Positions 32,612 through 39,855 of a stretch of 39,865 nt of DNA are shown here, in pieces. The notes under the pieces were generated by a model. That model did no database searches, had not been told where the DNA came from, and saw only the letters and a program-made list of their open reading frames with translations. Location: positions 1-39,865 of IMG/VR virus record IMGVR_UViG_3300021467_000003, one strand, 5' to 3'. The translations under genes and the position numbers were made by a program. The first letter of the stretch is position 1, and each line of letters begins with the position of its first letter. This stretch comes from a virus.

Positions 32612-32625
32612 GTATATAAATATAC
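32612..32625 (-). promoter_or_regulatory. TATA-like palindromic promoter before portal gene
   Basis: GTATATAAATATAC, an inverted repeat with 6-base arms, lies in the 73-base gap between terminase and portal, about 53-66 bases before the portal ATG. It would place transcription start near 32580-32590 with a short leader. The portal gene lacks a Shine-Dalgarno, which would agree with a newly started short-leader transcript. Confidence 0.45.
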
Positions 32626-32632
32626 CTATTTT

Positions 32633-34240
32633 TCATCCTATGTAGTACTCGAACTTGTTCGGCTGAGAATCTATGTCAAAGAAAATCAGTGCCGCTGCGT
32701 CCTGACTGTCATCAGTATAAATATCTCCATGCTCACCCTTACTAATATCAGGATGCCTAACATTCAAATAATTCCCCTTCCATTCACGCAAACAATTAAT
32801 AGCTTCCATTCTGAAACGCTTAAAACAAGCCTTCTCTTGTAATGTCATGGTATCCAAGGCGCCTGGTAATAAGAACCTACCCTCATTTATAGCGAGCTGG
32901 TAATTAAGATACATATGATGCTTATTCACGGGAGTGAATTTTACGGGTTTACAAACACCTCTTAAGCCTTTCCTTTCCATCTCCTGATAAGCGTCATAAT
33001 CCAAGCCATCATACTTCTTAATATAGTAATCTGCTATGGGGTCTCCCACTCCTGTACTGTCAATGTTGAACTTCACTATATTAGTATAATTGTTTAGGAA
33101 ATCATCTATCATGCTGAGCTGGTCTTGATACAAGACTCCTCTTATCATCATCCAATTAATAACCCTCCAAACAGGCTGAACACTCTTAGTCTCAACTATC
33201 TCTGGCTCGCCATCATCATTACTAACAGTCTCACTCCTAATAACCTCTTTCTGTCCTTCCTGCTTCAACACAATAACAAAAGTCACATCGCTCTCCTTAG
33301 CCACATCCATCCCTACCAAGACAGGCTCATCAGTGCTCCTAATAAGACCATACCCTGGCATAACAAGCTTATTAAATTGGCTCTCAGTCATCCACATACC
33401 TTTCTCCAACTGCCACTCCAAGAAATACTGAGTCCTAATCTCAGGATTACTCTCTCCCTTAAGCCTTATCTGCTCCCTAATATAATTCTCATAATTCAAA
33501 TGATAAGAGTCTTTTGTCTCCTCATACCTTTCCTTCTTATACTTCATAACATCCCAGCAATCATACTTAAAAACATTACTTCCCCTCTCAATACCCCTCA
33601 AGAAATAACAAACCCTGTAACCAGCCGTGCCTATGAAAACCTTACAAGCATTAGTATCAGTACCCATAGGCACGACCTTCTTATCAAACTCCACATCAGG
33701 CATGTCCTGAGACTCCTCAGAGATAATCAGGTGAACGGTCTTACTCTCAATCTTAGCCGTCGGCGTAACAGGGAAACAATAAACAGTATTACCATTGCTA
33801 AGCCTCACAGTCGTCCCGTTGCTTTCCTCAAAAGTCACTTTGAAATCAGCCCCGCATTTTTCCAAATAACTTTTTATCCTGTCAAAATCCGTCTTAGCCT
33901 GCTCCTTCTGAGGAGCGAAAATACCAATATAATAACCCTTAGTATTAAGCCTTATGCCGAGAGCCTTGAAAATACCTTTAATATTAGTCAAGAGATAGAC
34001 TACTGTCATGACTATGGCTTCCGTCTTACCGCTTTGCCTGCTAATCTCAATGAAAAACTCTTCTGCATCACGATTAATAGCCGCCTCTATAATAGCATTG
34101 CTCGGCTCTGTCTGATAAGGATAGAACTTTATCCCAAAATACTCCTCAACGAAACGGTCTCTGGCTTCAAATATCTTATTCAGAACCTTCCTTTTTATCT
34201 TTGAAGAGCTTCTCATACAACTTGGCTGCAGGGTCTTCAT
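32633..34240 (-). CDS. terL: Terminase large subunit, 535 aa
   Basis: The motor ATPase and nuclease that packages viral DNA. A Walker A of the type SRQSGKTEA lies near residue 70, and Walker B in HLIISEESQD near 177; here serine takes the place of the usual aspartate before the glutamates. An APQKEQAK motif lies between. The nuclease part shows LVGMDVAKESD (about 310) and FNIDSTGVGDP (about 395). Length is normal. I used the ATG at 34240, ten bases after GGAG; an ATG at 34216 or a TTG at 34246 are alternatives. It overlaps the small subunit by about 65 bases. Confidence 0.9.
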   Translation of the reverse strand: MKTLQPSCMRSSSKIKRKVLNKIFEARDRFVEEYFGIKFYPYQTEPSNAIIEAAINRDAEEFFIEISRQSGKTEAIVMTVVYLLTNIKGIFKALGIRLNTKGYYIGIFAPQKEQAKTDFDRIKSYLEKCGADFKVTFEESNGTTVRLSNGNTVYCFPVTPTAKIESKTVHLIISEESQDMPDVEFDKKVVPMGTDTNACKVFIGTAGYRVCYFLRGIERGSNVFKYDCWDVMKYKKERYEETKDSYHLNYENYIREQIRLKGESNPEIRTQYFLEWQLEKGMWMTESQFNKLVMPGYGLIRSTDEPVLVGMDVAKESDVTFVIVLKQEGQKEVIRSETVSNDDGEPEIVETKSVQPVWRVINWMMIRGVLYQDQLSMIDDFLNNYTNIVKFNIDSTGVGDPIADYYIKKYDGLDYDAYQEMERKGLRGVCKPVKFTPVNKHHMYLNYQLAINEGRFLLPGALDTMTLQEKACFKRFRMEAINCLREWKGNYLNVRHPDISKGEHGDIYTDDSQDAAALIFFDIDSQPNKFEYYIG

Positions 34241-34640
34241 ATTCAATCTTCTCCGCTACCTTCTCCTTACGACCATAAGCCTCCAAGAAACGAGTATACT
34301 TGTCCTGTGTGTCATTCAAAGCCTGTATAGCCTTAAGCTTAATAACAGGGCTGCTTTCGGGGTTGCTCAGAATCTTCTGAGCTTCTTCTATGGCTTTCTC
34401 ATAATTAATGCCGAGCTTAAAACTTATATGCTCAATATCTTCTTTTTTGAAAGCTTTAAGCAAGGCGTCCCTGTCATCGTAAATAGCGCTTCTATTAACA
34501 CCCCACTCTTTGGCGAGGTTGCCTATGTGTATGTTGCCCCAACCTATGCTCTGCATAAGCTTCTTTAGTCTTCTTCTCCGCTCCTCAGCGCTCAGCCTTT
34601 TATTCTTTTTTTTGTTGGGTTTTTGTTGGGTTTTCATCAT
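34176..34640 (-). CDS. terS: Terminase small subunit, 154 aa
   Basis: A basic N-terminus is followed by a helix-turn-helix (IGNLAKEWGVNRSAIYDDRDAL, split over residues 38-61) and a helical oligomerisation region (EKAIEEAQKIL...IKLKAIQALNDTQDKY). This layout, directly before terL, fits the subunit that recognises the packaging site. It overlaps the superinfection gene stop and the large subunit start. Confidence 0.8.
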   Translation of the reverse strand: MMKTQQKPNKKKNKRLSAEERRRRLKKLMQSIGWGNIHIGNLAKEWGVNRSAIYDDRDALLKAFKKEDIEHISFKLGINYEKAIEEAQKILSNPESSPVIKLKAIQALNDTQDKYTRFLEAYGRKEKVAEKIEYEDPAAKLYEKLFKDKKEGSE

Positions 34641-34816
34641 TCTTTAATAGCACTCCAAATGAGCGCTCCGACCCATCCGAGCAAAGTCCATCCCAAAAAA
34701 AGGTTAAGGATGAAAATAGCGGTGGTGTTCTTTTTGTTCAGCCTCCAAGCATTAATGCTTGGAAAGAAGTATATGAACAAAAACAACAAGGCGAAACCAA
34801 CATACCAGAGTATCAT
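34637..34816 (-). CDS. Superinfection-immunity (Imm-type) membrane protein, 59 aa
   Basis: Two membrane helices are separated by a short basic loop (PSINAWRLNKKNTTAI), and the second helix holds NLFLGWTLLGWVGALIWSA. This NLFLGWT-x-x-GW-x-x-A-x-x-W signature is typical of the superinfection immunity family related to T4 Imm, which blocks DNA entry of a second virus at the cell membrane. The gene overlaps its neighbours on both sides (ATGA upstream, TGATG downstream). It is unexpected within a packaging operon of a presumed archaeal virus. Confidence 0.8.
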   Translation of the reverse strand: MILWYVGFALLFLFIYFFPSINAWRLNKKNTTAIFILNLFLGWTLLGWVGALIWSAIKE

Positions 34817-35160
34817 ATTATCACATCACTTAATTCTTTCCTCATAACCCGACTAATAGTCACACGGTTATTAACAGGCCTCACATAATAAAGGCTTACA
34901 TCACAAAAATAATTCTTCTTAACATAATCCCTGAACCTCTTAAGCTGCTTATAAGCCCTCTTCTTAGCTGATTTGCTGTCCTTGCTCTTAATCTCGTATC
35001 CGTGGAAATGCGGTGTTTTCTTTAACAAGCCTGTTATCCTCACTATGTCCAGCTCGTTATAACCATTATACTTATAATACTTCCTCATCAAGTCAAGGTC
35101 TTTATTCTTCAACAAGTAATCATACACTAAGTCCACAATAGTATCATGTTCCAAAACCAA
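34813..35160 (-). CDS. PD-(D/E)xK-type nuclease-like protein, 115 aa
   Basis: The core NELDIVRITG followed by FHGYEIKSKDS matches the E/D...D-x(n)-E-x-K pattern of the PD-(D/E)xK superfamily (MmcB/VRR-like small enzymes), and the helix AKKRAYKQLKRFRDYV after it fits. The C-terminal strands continue the fold (CDVSLYYVRPV). It could act in DNA repair, recombination or packaging clean-up. It overlaps the immunity gene by four bases. Confidence 0.7.
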   Translation of the reverse strand: MVLEHDTIVDLVYDYLLKNKDLDLMRKYYKYNGYNELDIVRITGLLKKTPHFHGYEIKSKDSKSAKKRAYKQLKRFRDYVKKNYFCDVSLYYVRPVNNRVTISRVMRKELSDVII

Positions 35161-35168
35161 TTTCTAAT

Positions 35169-35669
35169 TCACCAAGTTCTTGTATTCGCTTTTTCTTCTC
35201 TGAGCTTCTGATAAGTCTCATTCTTCTCCGCATAATCCTTCCTAAGCTTATCAGGGTCTTCCAACTTCTGTTTTTTTGTAGTGAAAGGCAGGTTCTTCTT
35301 AAAAACCTCTGTCACCCTCCAACCTATCACTTTATGTATCCTACCAGGGTCTCCGGGACCAGCAATGATAGGCACGGTCACAACCTTGCCTTTCTCATCA
35401 GTCGCATACAAGTCATACATCACATGGTATTCGTCCCTGTTAATTCTCCTCACACAATCACCGAATTCCAAGCTCCCAGCAATAGGTGTCTTTGGTTCTA
35501 TGGTATGCCACTCCCCGTTCTCGTCTTTGTGAAACTCTGGTTTTCCTATAGCCACGAGTTCTTTCAGTCTTTCCCTGACTCTCTGCTCTATAGGCAGCAT
35601 TATATTATTGCTTCCCATGAACCTTGTTCTTACAAAATCCTCTTTAGTCTCAGTTTTCTTTTTTGCCAT
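35169..35669 (-). CDS. Hypothetical protein, 166 aa
   Basis: A soluble protein with a beta-rich middle (GSLEFGDCVRRINRDEYHVMY, VVTVPIIAGPGDPGR) and a charged helical end. The ATG at 35669 has AGGAGGA four bases upstream, and 20 bases overlap the previous gene. No family is recognised. Position before nuclease and terminase genes suggests early or packaging-related function only by association. Confidence 0.7.
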   Translation of the reverse strand: MAKKKTETKEDFVRTRFMGSNNIMLPIEQRVRERLKELVAIGKPEFHKDENGEWHTIEPKTPIAGSLEFGDCVRRINRDEYHVMYDLYATDEKGKVVTVPIIAGPGDPGRIHKVIGWRVTEVFKKNLPFTTKKQKLEDPDKLRKDYAEKNETYQKLREEKANTRTW

Positions 35670-36150
35670 CGTCCTCCTCCTTAAAGCCTTCATATCTTAG
35701 CTTTAACATGACTGGGTGCTGAATATCTTCAAGTCCGAGCTCTTCTCTTATCTCGTTCAGTATCTCGTTCTTGACTTGCATCTTCTTGGCTTCCGCGCTG
35801 TGTGGTATTCTGTCATAGCCTTTCTCTTTTCTTTTGAAACCGAGTTTCTTCATGCCTTCTGTTTCTAATTCTTTAAAATATTCCTTGGTGCCTTCTTTCA
35901 CGGCTTTAACAAAGGTTTCGTCTGCTTCTATGGCTATCTCGTAATTCTTGAACTCTTTCTCCCAGAATTTCTGCTCAACCATTTCTCTTAGTTGTTTCTC
36001 TTGTTGTTTCCTCTGAGCCATGAGTGCTGTGCGCTGGTCTAATAATTTCATGGCTTCTCCCATCTTGTATTCGTCTTCTGTTATTGTTCTCACTACGAAA
36101 CTATTTTTGCTTTTGCTTATTACTTCTCTTCGTATGCTTTTTCTTTCCAA
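35650..36150 (-). CDS. Coiled-coil hypothetical protein, 166 aa
   Basis: Starts with TTG after GGAGGAGAT. Residues 30-110 are largely helical with runs of K, E and Q (LMAQRKQQEKQLREMVEQKF), followed by a helix-rich acidic C-terminus. No membrane segment or metal site. It overlaps genes on both sides, so it is in one operon. No family recognised. Confidence 0.7.
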   Translation of the reverse strand: MERKSIRREVISKSKNSFVVRTITEDEYKMGEAMKLLDQRTALMAQRKQQEKQLREMVEQKFWEKEFKNYEIAIEADETFVKAVKEGTKEYFKELETEGMKKLGFKRKEKGYDRIPHSAEAKKMQVKNEILNEIREELGLEDIQHPVMLKLRYEGFKEEDDGKKEN

Positions 36151-36436
36151 TTTTATCTCCTCCTATTTTTTCTGGTTCTAATTCTTTCAAACCTGGTTTT
36201 ATGCTTGCTTCCCTACTGGTATCCCTGCCGAATAGTTTAATAATGATGTTCGTGAAGCGTCCTTCTAATAGTCTTTCCATGTCTATTTGTATTCTCTGCA
36301 ATGTTGGCGTGTCGCAACCAGGCATTATTAGGGTGTATATGTAGCCGTCCTCTAATTTTTTTATTGTGGCTTCTAATAAAGCCACATAACTATTCATAAT
36401 GTTCTCAAATTTTTTCTTGCTTACAAGCCCAAACAT
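36101..36436 (-). CDS. Hypothetical protein, 111 aa
   Basis: An alpha/beta core (YIYTLIMPGCD, TNIIIKLFG) is followed by a very basic tail (KKKHTKRSNKQKQK) suitable for binding nucleic acid. The ribosome site AGGAGGTGA overlaps the stop of the small membrane protein upstream. It overlaps the next gene by 50 bases. No family is recognised. Confidence 0.65.
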   Translation of the reverse strand: MFGLVSKKKFENIMNSYVALLEATIKKLEDGYIYTLIMPGCDTPTLQRIQIDMERLLEGRFTNIIIKLFGRDTSREASIKPGLKELEPEKIGGDKIGKKKHTKRSNKQKQK

Positions 36437-36439
36437 GTT

Positions 36440-36559
36440 TCACCTCCTAAGAATCGTTATTAAAAAAACTATTATTATCATTACAAATACAAGTATCTGC
36501 ATCCAGTAGACCTTGTTAGTCTGGTCAACCATCCTCCTAAGATTCAGCGAAGTATTCAT
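36440..36559 (-). CDS. Small single-span membrane protein, 39 aa
   Basis: The product begins MNTSLNLRRMVDQTNKV and then spans the membrane (ILVFVMIIIVFLITIL), ending RR. It overlaps the winged-helix gene stop (ATGA), and its end carries the next ribosome site. This arrangement supports a real gene despite its length. Function unknown. Confidence 0.6.
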   Translation of the reverse strand: MNTSLNLRRMVDQTNKVYWMQILVFVMIIIVFLITILRR

Positions 36560-36762
36560 GGTATTCTTATGAAACGGCACATCTGCCCTCTTAATTCCTT
36601 GCTATATCCTAATCTACTTTCAATAAGCTTCCATTTAAGTAATTGTTTTATATTATAGTTCACTGTGTTTATGTTAAGCCCGAGTTTCTCTGCGAGCTCC
36701 CTTGTTGTGAACCATTTACTTTTATGTTCTGATAATAATTTATAAATATCGTGTTGTCCCAT
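36556..36762 (-). CDS. Winged-helix regulator, 68 aa
   Basis: Residues 4-50 form a winged helix: IYKLLSEHKSKWFTTRELAE, then KLGLNINTVNYNIKQLLKW as recognition helix and wing. The chain is too short for an added sensor domain. It follows the nuclease-like gene almost directly and is probably a virus transcription regulator. A direct operator cannot be assigned. Confidence 0.75.
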   Translation of the reverse strand: MGQHDIYKLLSEHKSKWFTTRELAEKLGLNINTVNYNIKQLLKWKLIESRLGYSKELRGQMCRFIRIP

Positions 36763-36763
36763 T

Positions 36764-37147
36764 CTATAAGTAAATAGTTACGCAATTATCCTTTTTTATT
36801 TTCTTGTTGGTTTCGAACTCGTACCTAGTATTATTGTCAATGTTAACAAGGTCTATTCTCCTGTCCTTCTCCTTGTTAGGAACAGCTTCTGTTATGAAAT
36901 TAGTCTTGTTCTTCTTAAAACCGCTCATTTCAAAACTAATAGTGTTAGCGAATATTCTTAATTGCTTTTTTAATTCAGGGCTGAACTTTATGTCTCCGTA
37001 TCTTCCGAGCATTAATGACGATACGGCTTTTGCGAGCTCATGCCTCACACTATTATTGTTATTAAAAAACACGGCGTTCTTAGCTCTCTTAATAATATTA
37101 CTGCACCCAGGCGTATGATATTCAGTTATGTAGTTTCTTCTTGACAT
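36764..37147 (-). CDS. Possible nuclease-like protein, 127 aa
   Basis: The late motif DRRIDLVNIDNNTRYEFETN (D-x(n)-E-x-E) recalls a PD-(D/E)xK core, though the usual lysine is displaced and the protein stops soon after, so it may be inactive or another fold. Residues 1-90 are basic and helical. GGTGAGGAGT precedes the ATG at 37147. It overlaps the zinc protein gene by 26 bases. Confidence 0.55.
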   Translation of the reverse strand: MSRRNYITEYHTPGCSNIIKRAKNAVFFNNNNSVRHELAKAVSSLMLGRYGDIKFSPELKKQLRIFANTISFEMSGFKKNKTNFITEAVPNKEKDRRIDLVNIDNNTRYEFETNKKIKKDNCVTIYL

Positions 37148-37283
37148 ACTCCTCACCGAGCTTTTTCTTACATTCTTCGCAGTAGCTTAGCCTGTTAGCG
37201 CACCAGTACACGTCAAACTCAGCCATTACTTTCTGTCTTATAACTTTCTGGCAGTTATCACATATTTCAAGAACTTTAATCAT
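37122..37283 (-). CDS. Small zinc-ribbon protein, 53 aa
   Basis: Two knuckles, CDNCQK near residue 8 and CEECKK near residue 35, form a likely zinc ribbon. GGGAGTG lies six bases before the ATG. It is first after the 203-base gap and its promoter candidates. The next gene starts inside its end. Such ribbons in viruses often bind RNA polymerase or nucleic acids; the role here is unknown. Confidence 0.65.
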   Translation of the reverse strand: MIKVLEICDNCQKVIRQKVMAEFDVYWCANRLSYCEECKKKLGEEYVKKKLHN

Positions 37284-37304
37284 AATACGCACTCCCTTGC
37301 TTTA

Positions 37305-37340
37305 TAGGTATATTTATAAATGCTTATATTTAAATTTTTC
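37305..37340 (-). promoter_or_regulatory. Promoter candidate of the gene run 37283-34176
   Basis: Two minus-strand TATA-like elements, ATTTAAATATAAGC (about 37323-37336) and ATTTATAAATATACC (about 37308-37322), stand 30-50 bases before the ATG at 37283. The first leaves space for a leader that includes the ribosome site. No palindromic operator is obvious. Confidence 0.45.
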
Positions 37341-37430
37341 GGAATTTCTCCATTAACCCCTTTAATTATCCAATCACCAGCTTTTACCTCTTACTTCTTC
37401 CCTTATGTCTACTTTAAGCATACCACTATT

Positions 37431-37482
37431 TAAATGGTTATTAAAAATAGTCATTTTCAAAAATCTTCCAAATGACCATTTA
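37431..37482 (-). terminator. Inverted repeat after the repeat-protein gene
   Basis: TAAATGGTTATT (37431-37442) and AATGACCATTTA (37471-37482) pair at 11 of 12 positions around a 28-base loop, just after the stop at 37487. On the minus strand T-rich sequence lies within and after it. It may end the transcript from the right end. Confidence 0.4.
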
Positions 37483-37486
37483 AAAA

Positions 37487-37933
37487 CTATTTCTTCTTCT
37501 GCTTCTTTTTTGTTGTTATTTTTCCGTCTATGGTTTTTTGTATGTGTTTTTTTCTTCTTGCTTGTATTTTGTTGCAGGTTATGTTTTGGTATGCTATGCA
37601 TACTGCGTAGTAACTAATATTCCTGCAGGTGATGTTTCTGCAAATAATATTGGAGCAAGTGATGTCTCTACAATTGGTGTTTCTACAGCTGATGTCCAAG
37701 CATATGACGTCTTTACAATTGATGTCTACGCAGATGATGTTCCAACAATTGATATTTCTACATTTGATGTCCCCATAACATTTGATACTCAAGCATTTAA
37801 TATCTCTACAATTAACTATGTCAGCCTCTATGTTTATATCAAAATTACAAGTTAGATTTTTGCCTTCACAATCCAACACGCCGTTTCTGACCAGCTTCCT
37901 CAATTCATCATTATTTTTCGGTCTCAAATCCAT
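37487..37933 (-). CDS. Cysteine-ladder pentapeptide-like repeat protein, 148 aa
   Basis: Residues about 38-118 repeat every five residues with a Cys and a D/N-I pair (CRNINCWNIICVDINCKDVI). The regular spacing suggests a right-handed beta helix with an internal cysteine ladder, in the manner of pentapeptide repeats. The N-terminus (LRPKNNDELRKLVRNG) is helical and the end is very basic. Pentapeptide proteins can mimic DNA or shield gyrase; nothing here proves this. An opposite-strand frame is also open and repetitive because of the 15-base period. AAGGAG precedes the start. Confidence 0.75.
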   Translation of the reverse strand: MDLRPKNNDELRKLVRNGVLDCEGKNLTCNFDINIEADIVNCRDIKCLSIKCYGDIKCRNINCWNIICVDINCKDVICLDISCRNTNCRDITCSNIICRNITCRNISYYAVCIAYQNITCNKIQARRKKHIQKTIDGKITTKKKQKKK

Positions 37934-37938
37934 TCTCC

Positions 37939-38211
37939 TTATTCCACCTCACCAAAGATATTTTTAATATCCTTCCACAAAACAGCATAGTTAGAACCTT
38001 TTACCATAATCTTCCTTTTCTCCAATCCCTTCAAGCATTCTATTACATCGCTTTTAAAAATAATAGGTATTGGTTCGTGAGTTATTAAGAAAGCCCTTTC
38101 CAGTAAAGGAACAAACCCCTCATTTACTGTTTTTCTTTTTATTTTCTTAACTTCTGTTAATCCTCTTCGTCTTTTATAAACTTTCCTTCTTCCGCCTTTT
38201 CTTCTTCCCAT
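37939..38211 (-). CDS. Basic hypothetical protein, 90 aa
   Basis: The ATG at 38211 has AAAGGAGGT eight bases upstream. The first 30 residues are extremely basic (GRRKGGRRKVYKRRRG), followed by a mixed alpha/beta core (PLLERAFLITHEPIPIIF). Likely binds nucleic acid. It overlaps the previous gene by 38 bases. No family recognised. Confidence 0.65.
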   Translation of the reverse strand: MGRRKGGRRKVYKRRRGLTEVKKIKRKTVNEGFVPLLERAFLITHEPIPIIFKSDVIECLKGLEKRKIMVKGSNYAVLWKDIKNIFGEVE

Positions 38212-38524
38212 CCTCTTTACCTCCTTTGAAACCCCAAAAAATTCTATAAGCAAGTTTGAATAACCAAGCATTATATTTATCAATATCAACATCCTTTTTT
38301 TCTGAAACAAACTCCTTTACTTCCCCTTTAAGCCAAGGGTGATGTTTAAATAACAAAGATGGTTTATCTTTATATTCCAAATAAAACATAAAATTATATT
38401 TGGTACGACTCGCAATACACTCACAAGCCCAGCGTAATTCTTCAATAATATCCATATTCCCTCCTAGCTTCTTATACTGCCCCAACAAAGCATAAATCTT
38501 CTCACTAGCCTTCTTAGACCTCAT
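38174..38524 (-). CDS. Hypothetical protein, 116 aa
   Basis: Helical N-terminal half with Trp/Cys (ELRWACECIASRTKYNFMF), a Trp/His-rich middle and a basic end. It overlaps the membrane-protein gene by four bases (ATGA). No signal peptide or known motif. The role is unknown. Confidence 0.65.
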   Translation of the reverse strand: MRSKKASEKIYALLGQYKKLGGNMDIIEELRWACECIASRTKYNFMFYLEYKDKPSLLFKHHPWLKGEVKEFVSEKKDVDIDKYNAWLFKLAYRIFWGFKGGKEDGKKKRRKKESL

Positions 38525-38763
38525 TTAAAACCAACCCCTTCGTTCTTGTTCTCCCAAACAATTTGAGTATAATTAGAAACATCTCCTCCGTAACTCCCAA
38601 CAACACAACACTTATTTATGTTCAAAACCACATCTTCTTGAACATCATGGTTTTCTCCAACGAAAAAACCCAGTACAAATAATATAAAACAAAAAAGAAT
38701 ACACAAAACCCACAAAAACATTTTCCTTTTCATTTTAATCTTTGAAAACCCCCCTCTTCTCAC
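38521..38763 (-). CDS. Single-span membrane protein with external cysteines, 80 aa
   Basis: One membrane helix (FLWVLCILFCFILFVLGFFV) is followed by a short outer part containing CC and one sequon (NYT). GTG at 38763 has GGAG 11 bases upstream; an ATG at 38733 is the alternative and would remove ten residues. Possibly a small surface protein. No family recognised. Confidence 0.6.
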   Translation of the reverse strand: MRRGGFSKIKMKRKMFLWVLCILFCFILFVLGFFVGENHDVQEDVVLNINKCCVVGSYGGDVSNYTQIVWENKNEGVGFK

Positions 38764-39229
38764 TCATCATTTTCTCCTTCAGATTTGTATTTATTAACGA
38801 TTTGTATTTATTAACATATTTTAAAATCAGTTTCTTAGCAGTCTCATATTTAATATACACTTGCTCATTATCTCCTCTCCCAAATTTCTCTCCAAAAACC
38901 CTGTTATTAAGTAAGTCTATTTCAATATTATTAATAAACCGACCATCTATTTCCATTAAAGGAATAAAATCCTTTTTTTCTTTCTCATTCTTTTGCTTCT
39001 TATATATTTTTGAGAAAGCACCGAAATTATTAGCATAACCTTTGAATTTTGTTTTTAATCTTTTATCTTCTACTTCCCCAGCCATCTTATTCACAGCTCT
39101 CTCCATCTGTTTACAAAACTGAAACATTAAAGAATCAACACACTCCTTGTTTTTCTCTTTAAGTGCTTCCTTTAAACACCTCTCTGCTATTTTAAGCTCT
39201 CTCATACCTTCTCCCTCACTCATCTTCAT
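38735..39229 (-). CDS. Helical hypothetical protein, 164 aa
   Basis: Charged helices with several Cys in the first 45 residues, then beta segments (IDGRFINNIEIDLLNNRVFG) and a helical end. AGGTGAT lies four bases before the ATG at 39229, and an ATG at 39223 is also possible. No membrane span and no recognised family. Confidence 0.65.
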   Translation of the reverse strand: MKMSEGEGMRELKIAERCLKEALKEKNKECVDSLMFQFCKQMERAVNKMAGEVEDKRLKTKFKGYANNFGAFSKIYKKQKNEKEKKDFIPLMEIDGRFINNIEIDLLNNRVFGEKFGRGDNEQVYIKYETAKKLILKYVNKYKSLINTNLKEKMMSEKRGVFKD

Positions 39230-39283
39230 AAATATCACCTCTTAACTCTCCATAGATTTTCCTATGACTAATCCATACTCGTA

Positions 39284-39607
39284 TTACCAACATCTTTTTC
39301 TCTTATCCCTCCTTATCTTCAAAAAAAGATTAACAGCTATTATATGAGCACAAACCTGACCCTTACGATTATTCCTCACACAATTCTTTCCATCACAATA
39401 ATATCTCTGCCTCACAGGGTCCCAAACTACTTTATAACTGGTCTCATTATAACCCAGTATAGGCTTAATCCTCCACTCATACCTACTTATTTCCTCTATT
39501 AGTTTAAGCCTGTTAATCTTCCTGGCTTTCTCAATCCTCGTTCCCCTAAATAATTCGAGATACGTGTCATAAAATATTATTGGCTCTCCTTCTTCCACCA
39601 ATCCCAT
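39284..39607 (-). CDS. SWIM-like zinc protein, 107 aa
   Basis: The second SWIM-like gene: C71, C76, C86 and H88 form C-x4-C-x9-C-x-H, a spaced variant of CxC...CxH. Sequence before it (YKVVWDPVRQRYY) gives the strands that SWIM domains usually have. GGAGGGG lies six bases before the ATG at 39607. It overlaps the preceding SWIM gene by 31 bases, and the pair may have arisen by duplication. Probable nucleic-acid or protein binding. Confidence 0.7.
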   Translation of the reverse strand: MGLVEEGEPIIFYDTYLELFRGTRIEKARKINRLKLIEEISRYEWRIKPILGYNETSYKVVWDPVRQRYYCDGKNCVRNNRKGQVCAHIIAVNLFLKIRRDKRKRCW

Positions 39608-39855
39608 TTCCAACCCCTCCTTTTTATCACGGCTTGTCTTACCAGCTTTATGTGTTTGCACAGCTCCGCTGGCTTATTAACACCCCAAAGGCTTCCGTGC
39701 TCGCAAGTGCAGTGAGGCTTGCTTTCATCCTTGTAAATCCATACTGTGTGTTTGAAGATTTTGTACTCAAACCATCTACTAGTTTCTCTTATGAACCTTA
39801 CTTTCTTCCAATTCTTCTCCAAGTATTCCCTTTCCGTTAATCTTCTCACCCTCAT
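39577..39855 (-). CDS. SWIM zinc-finger protein, 92 aa
   Basis: C49, C51, C66 and H68 form the SWIM signature CxC-x14-CxH (HCTCEHG, then ELCKHI), preceded by strands WFEYKIFKHTVWIYKD as in the family. SWIM domains bind DNA or proteins. The gene starts inside the right terminal repeat and lacks a ribosome site; when the circle is closed a T-rich stretch (bases 40-61 on the other end) precedes it. It is the first gene of the accessory run. Confidence 0.8.
   Translation of the reverse strand: MRVRRLTEREYLEKNWKKVRFIRETSRWFEYKIFKHTVWIYKDESKPHCTCEHGSLWGVNKPAELCKHIKLVRQAVIKRRGWKWDWWKKESQ

Noticed and set aside
33125-34204. Long plus-strand open frame of 359 codons
   Set aside because: It lies opposite the terminase gene, has the biased low-information composition of an antisense frame, and shows no motif.
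36764-37147. Confident call of an active PD-(D/E)xK nuclease
   Set aside because: The usual catalytic lysine is displaced and the protein ends shortly after the motif; only a weak resemblance is claimed.
37538-37855. Plus-strand repetitive frame rich in DVST-like units
   Set aside because: It mirrors the 15-base period of the minus-strand repeat gene, has no ribosome site, and all neighbouring genes are on the minus strand.
62-39855. Alternative genetic code
   Set aside because: TAA, TAG and TGA all end genes, and many ATGA overlaps use TGA as stop, so there is no sign of recoding.
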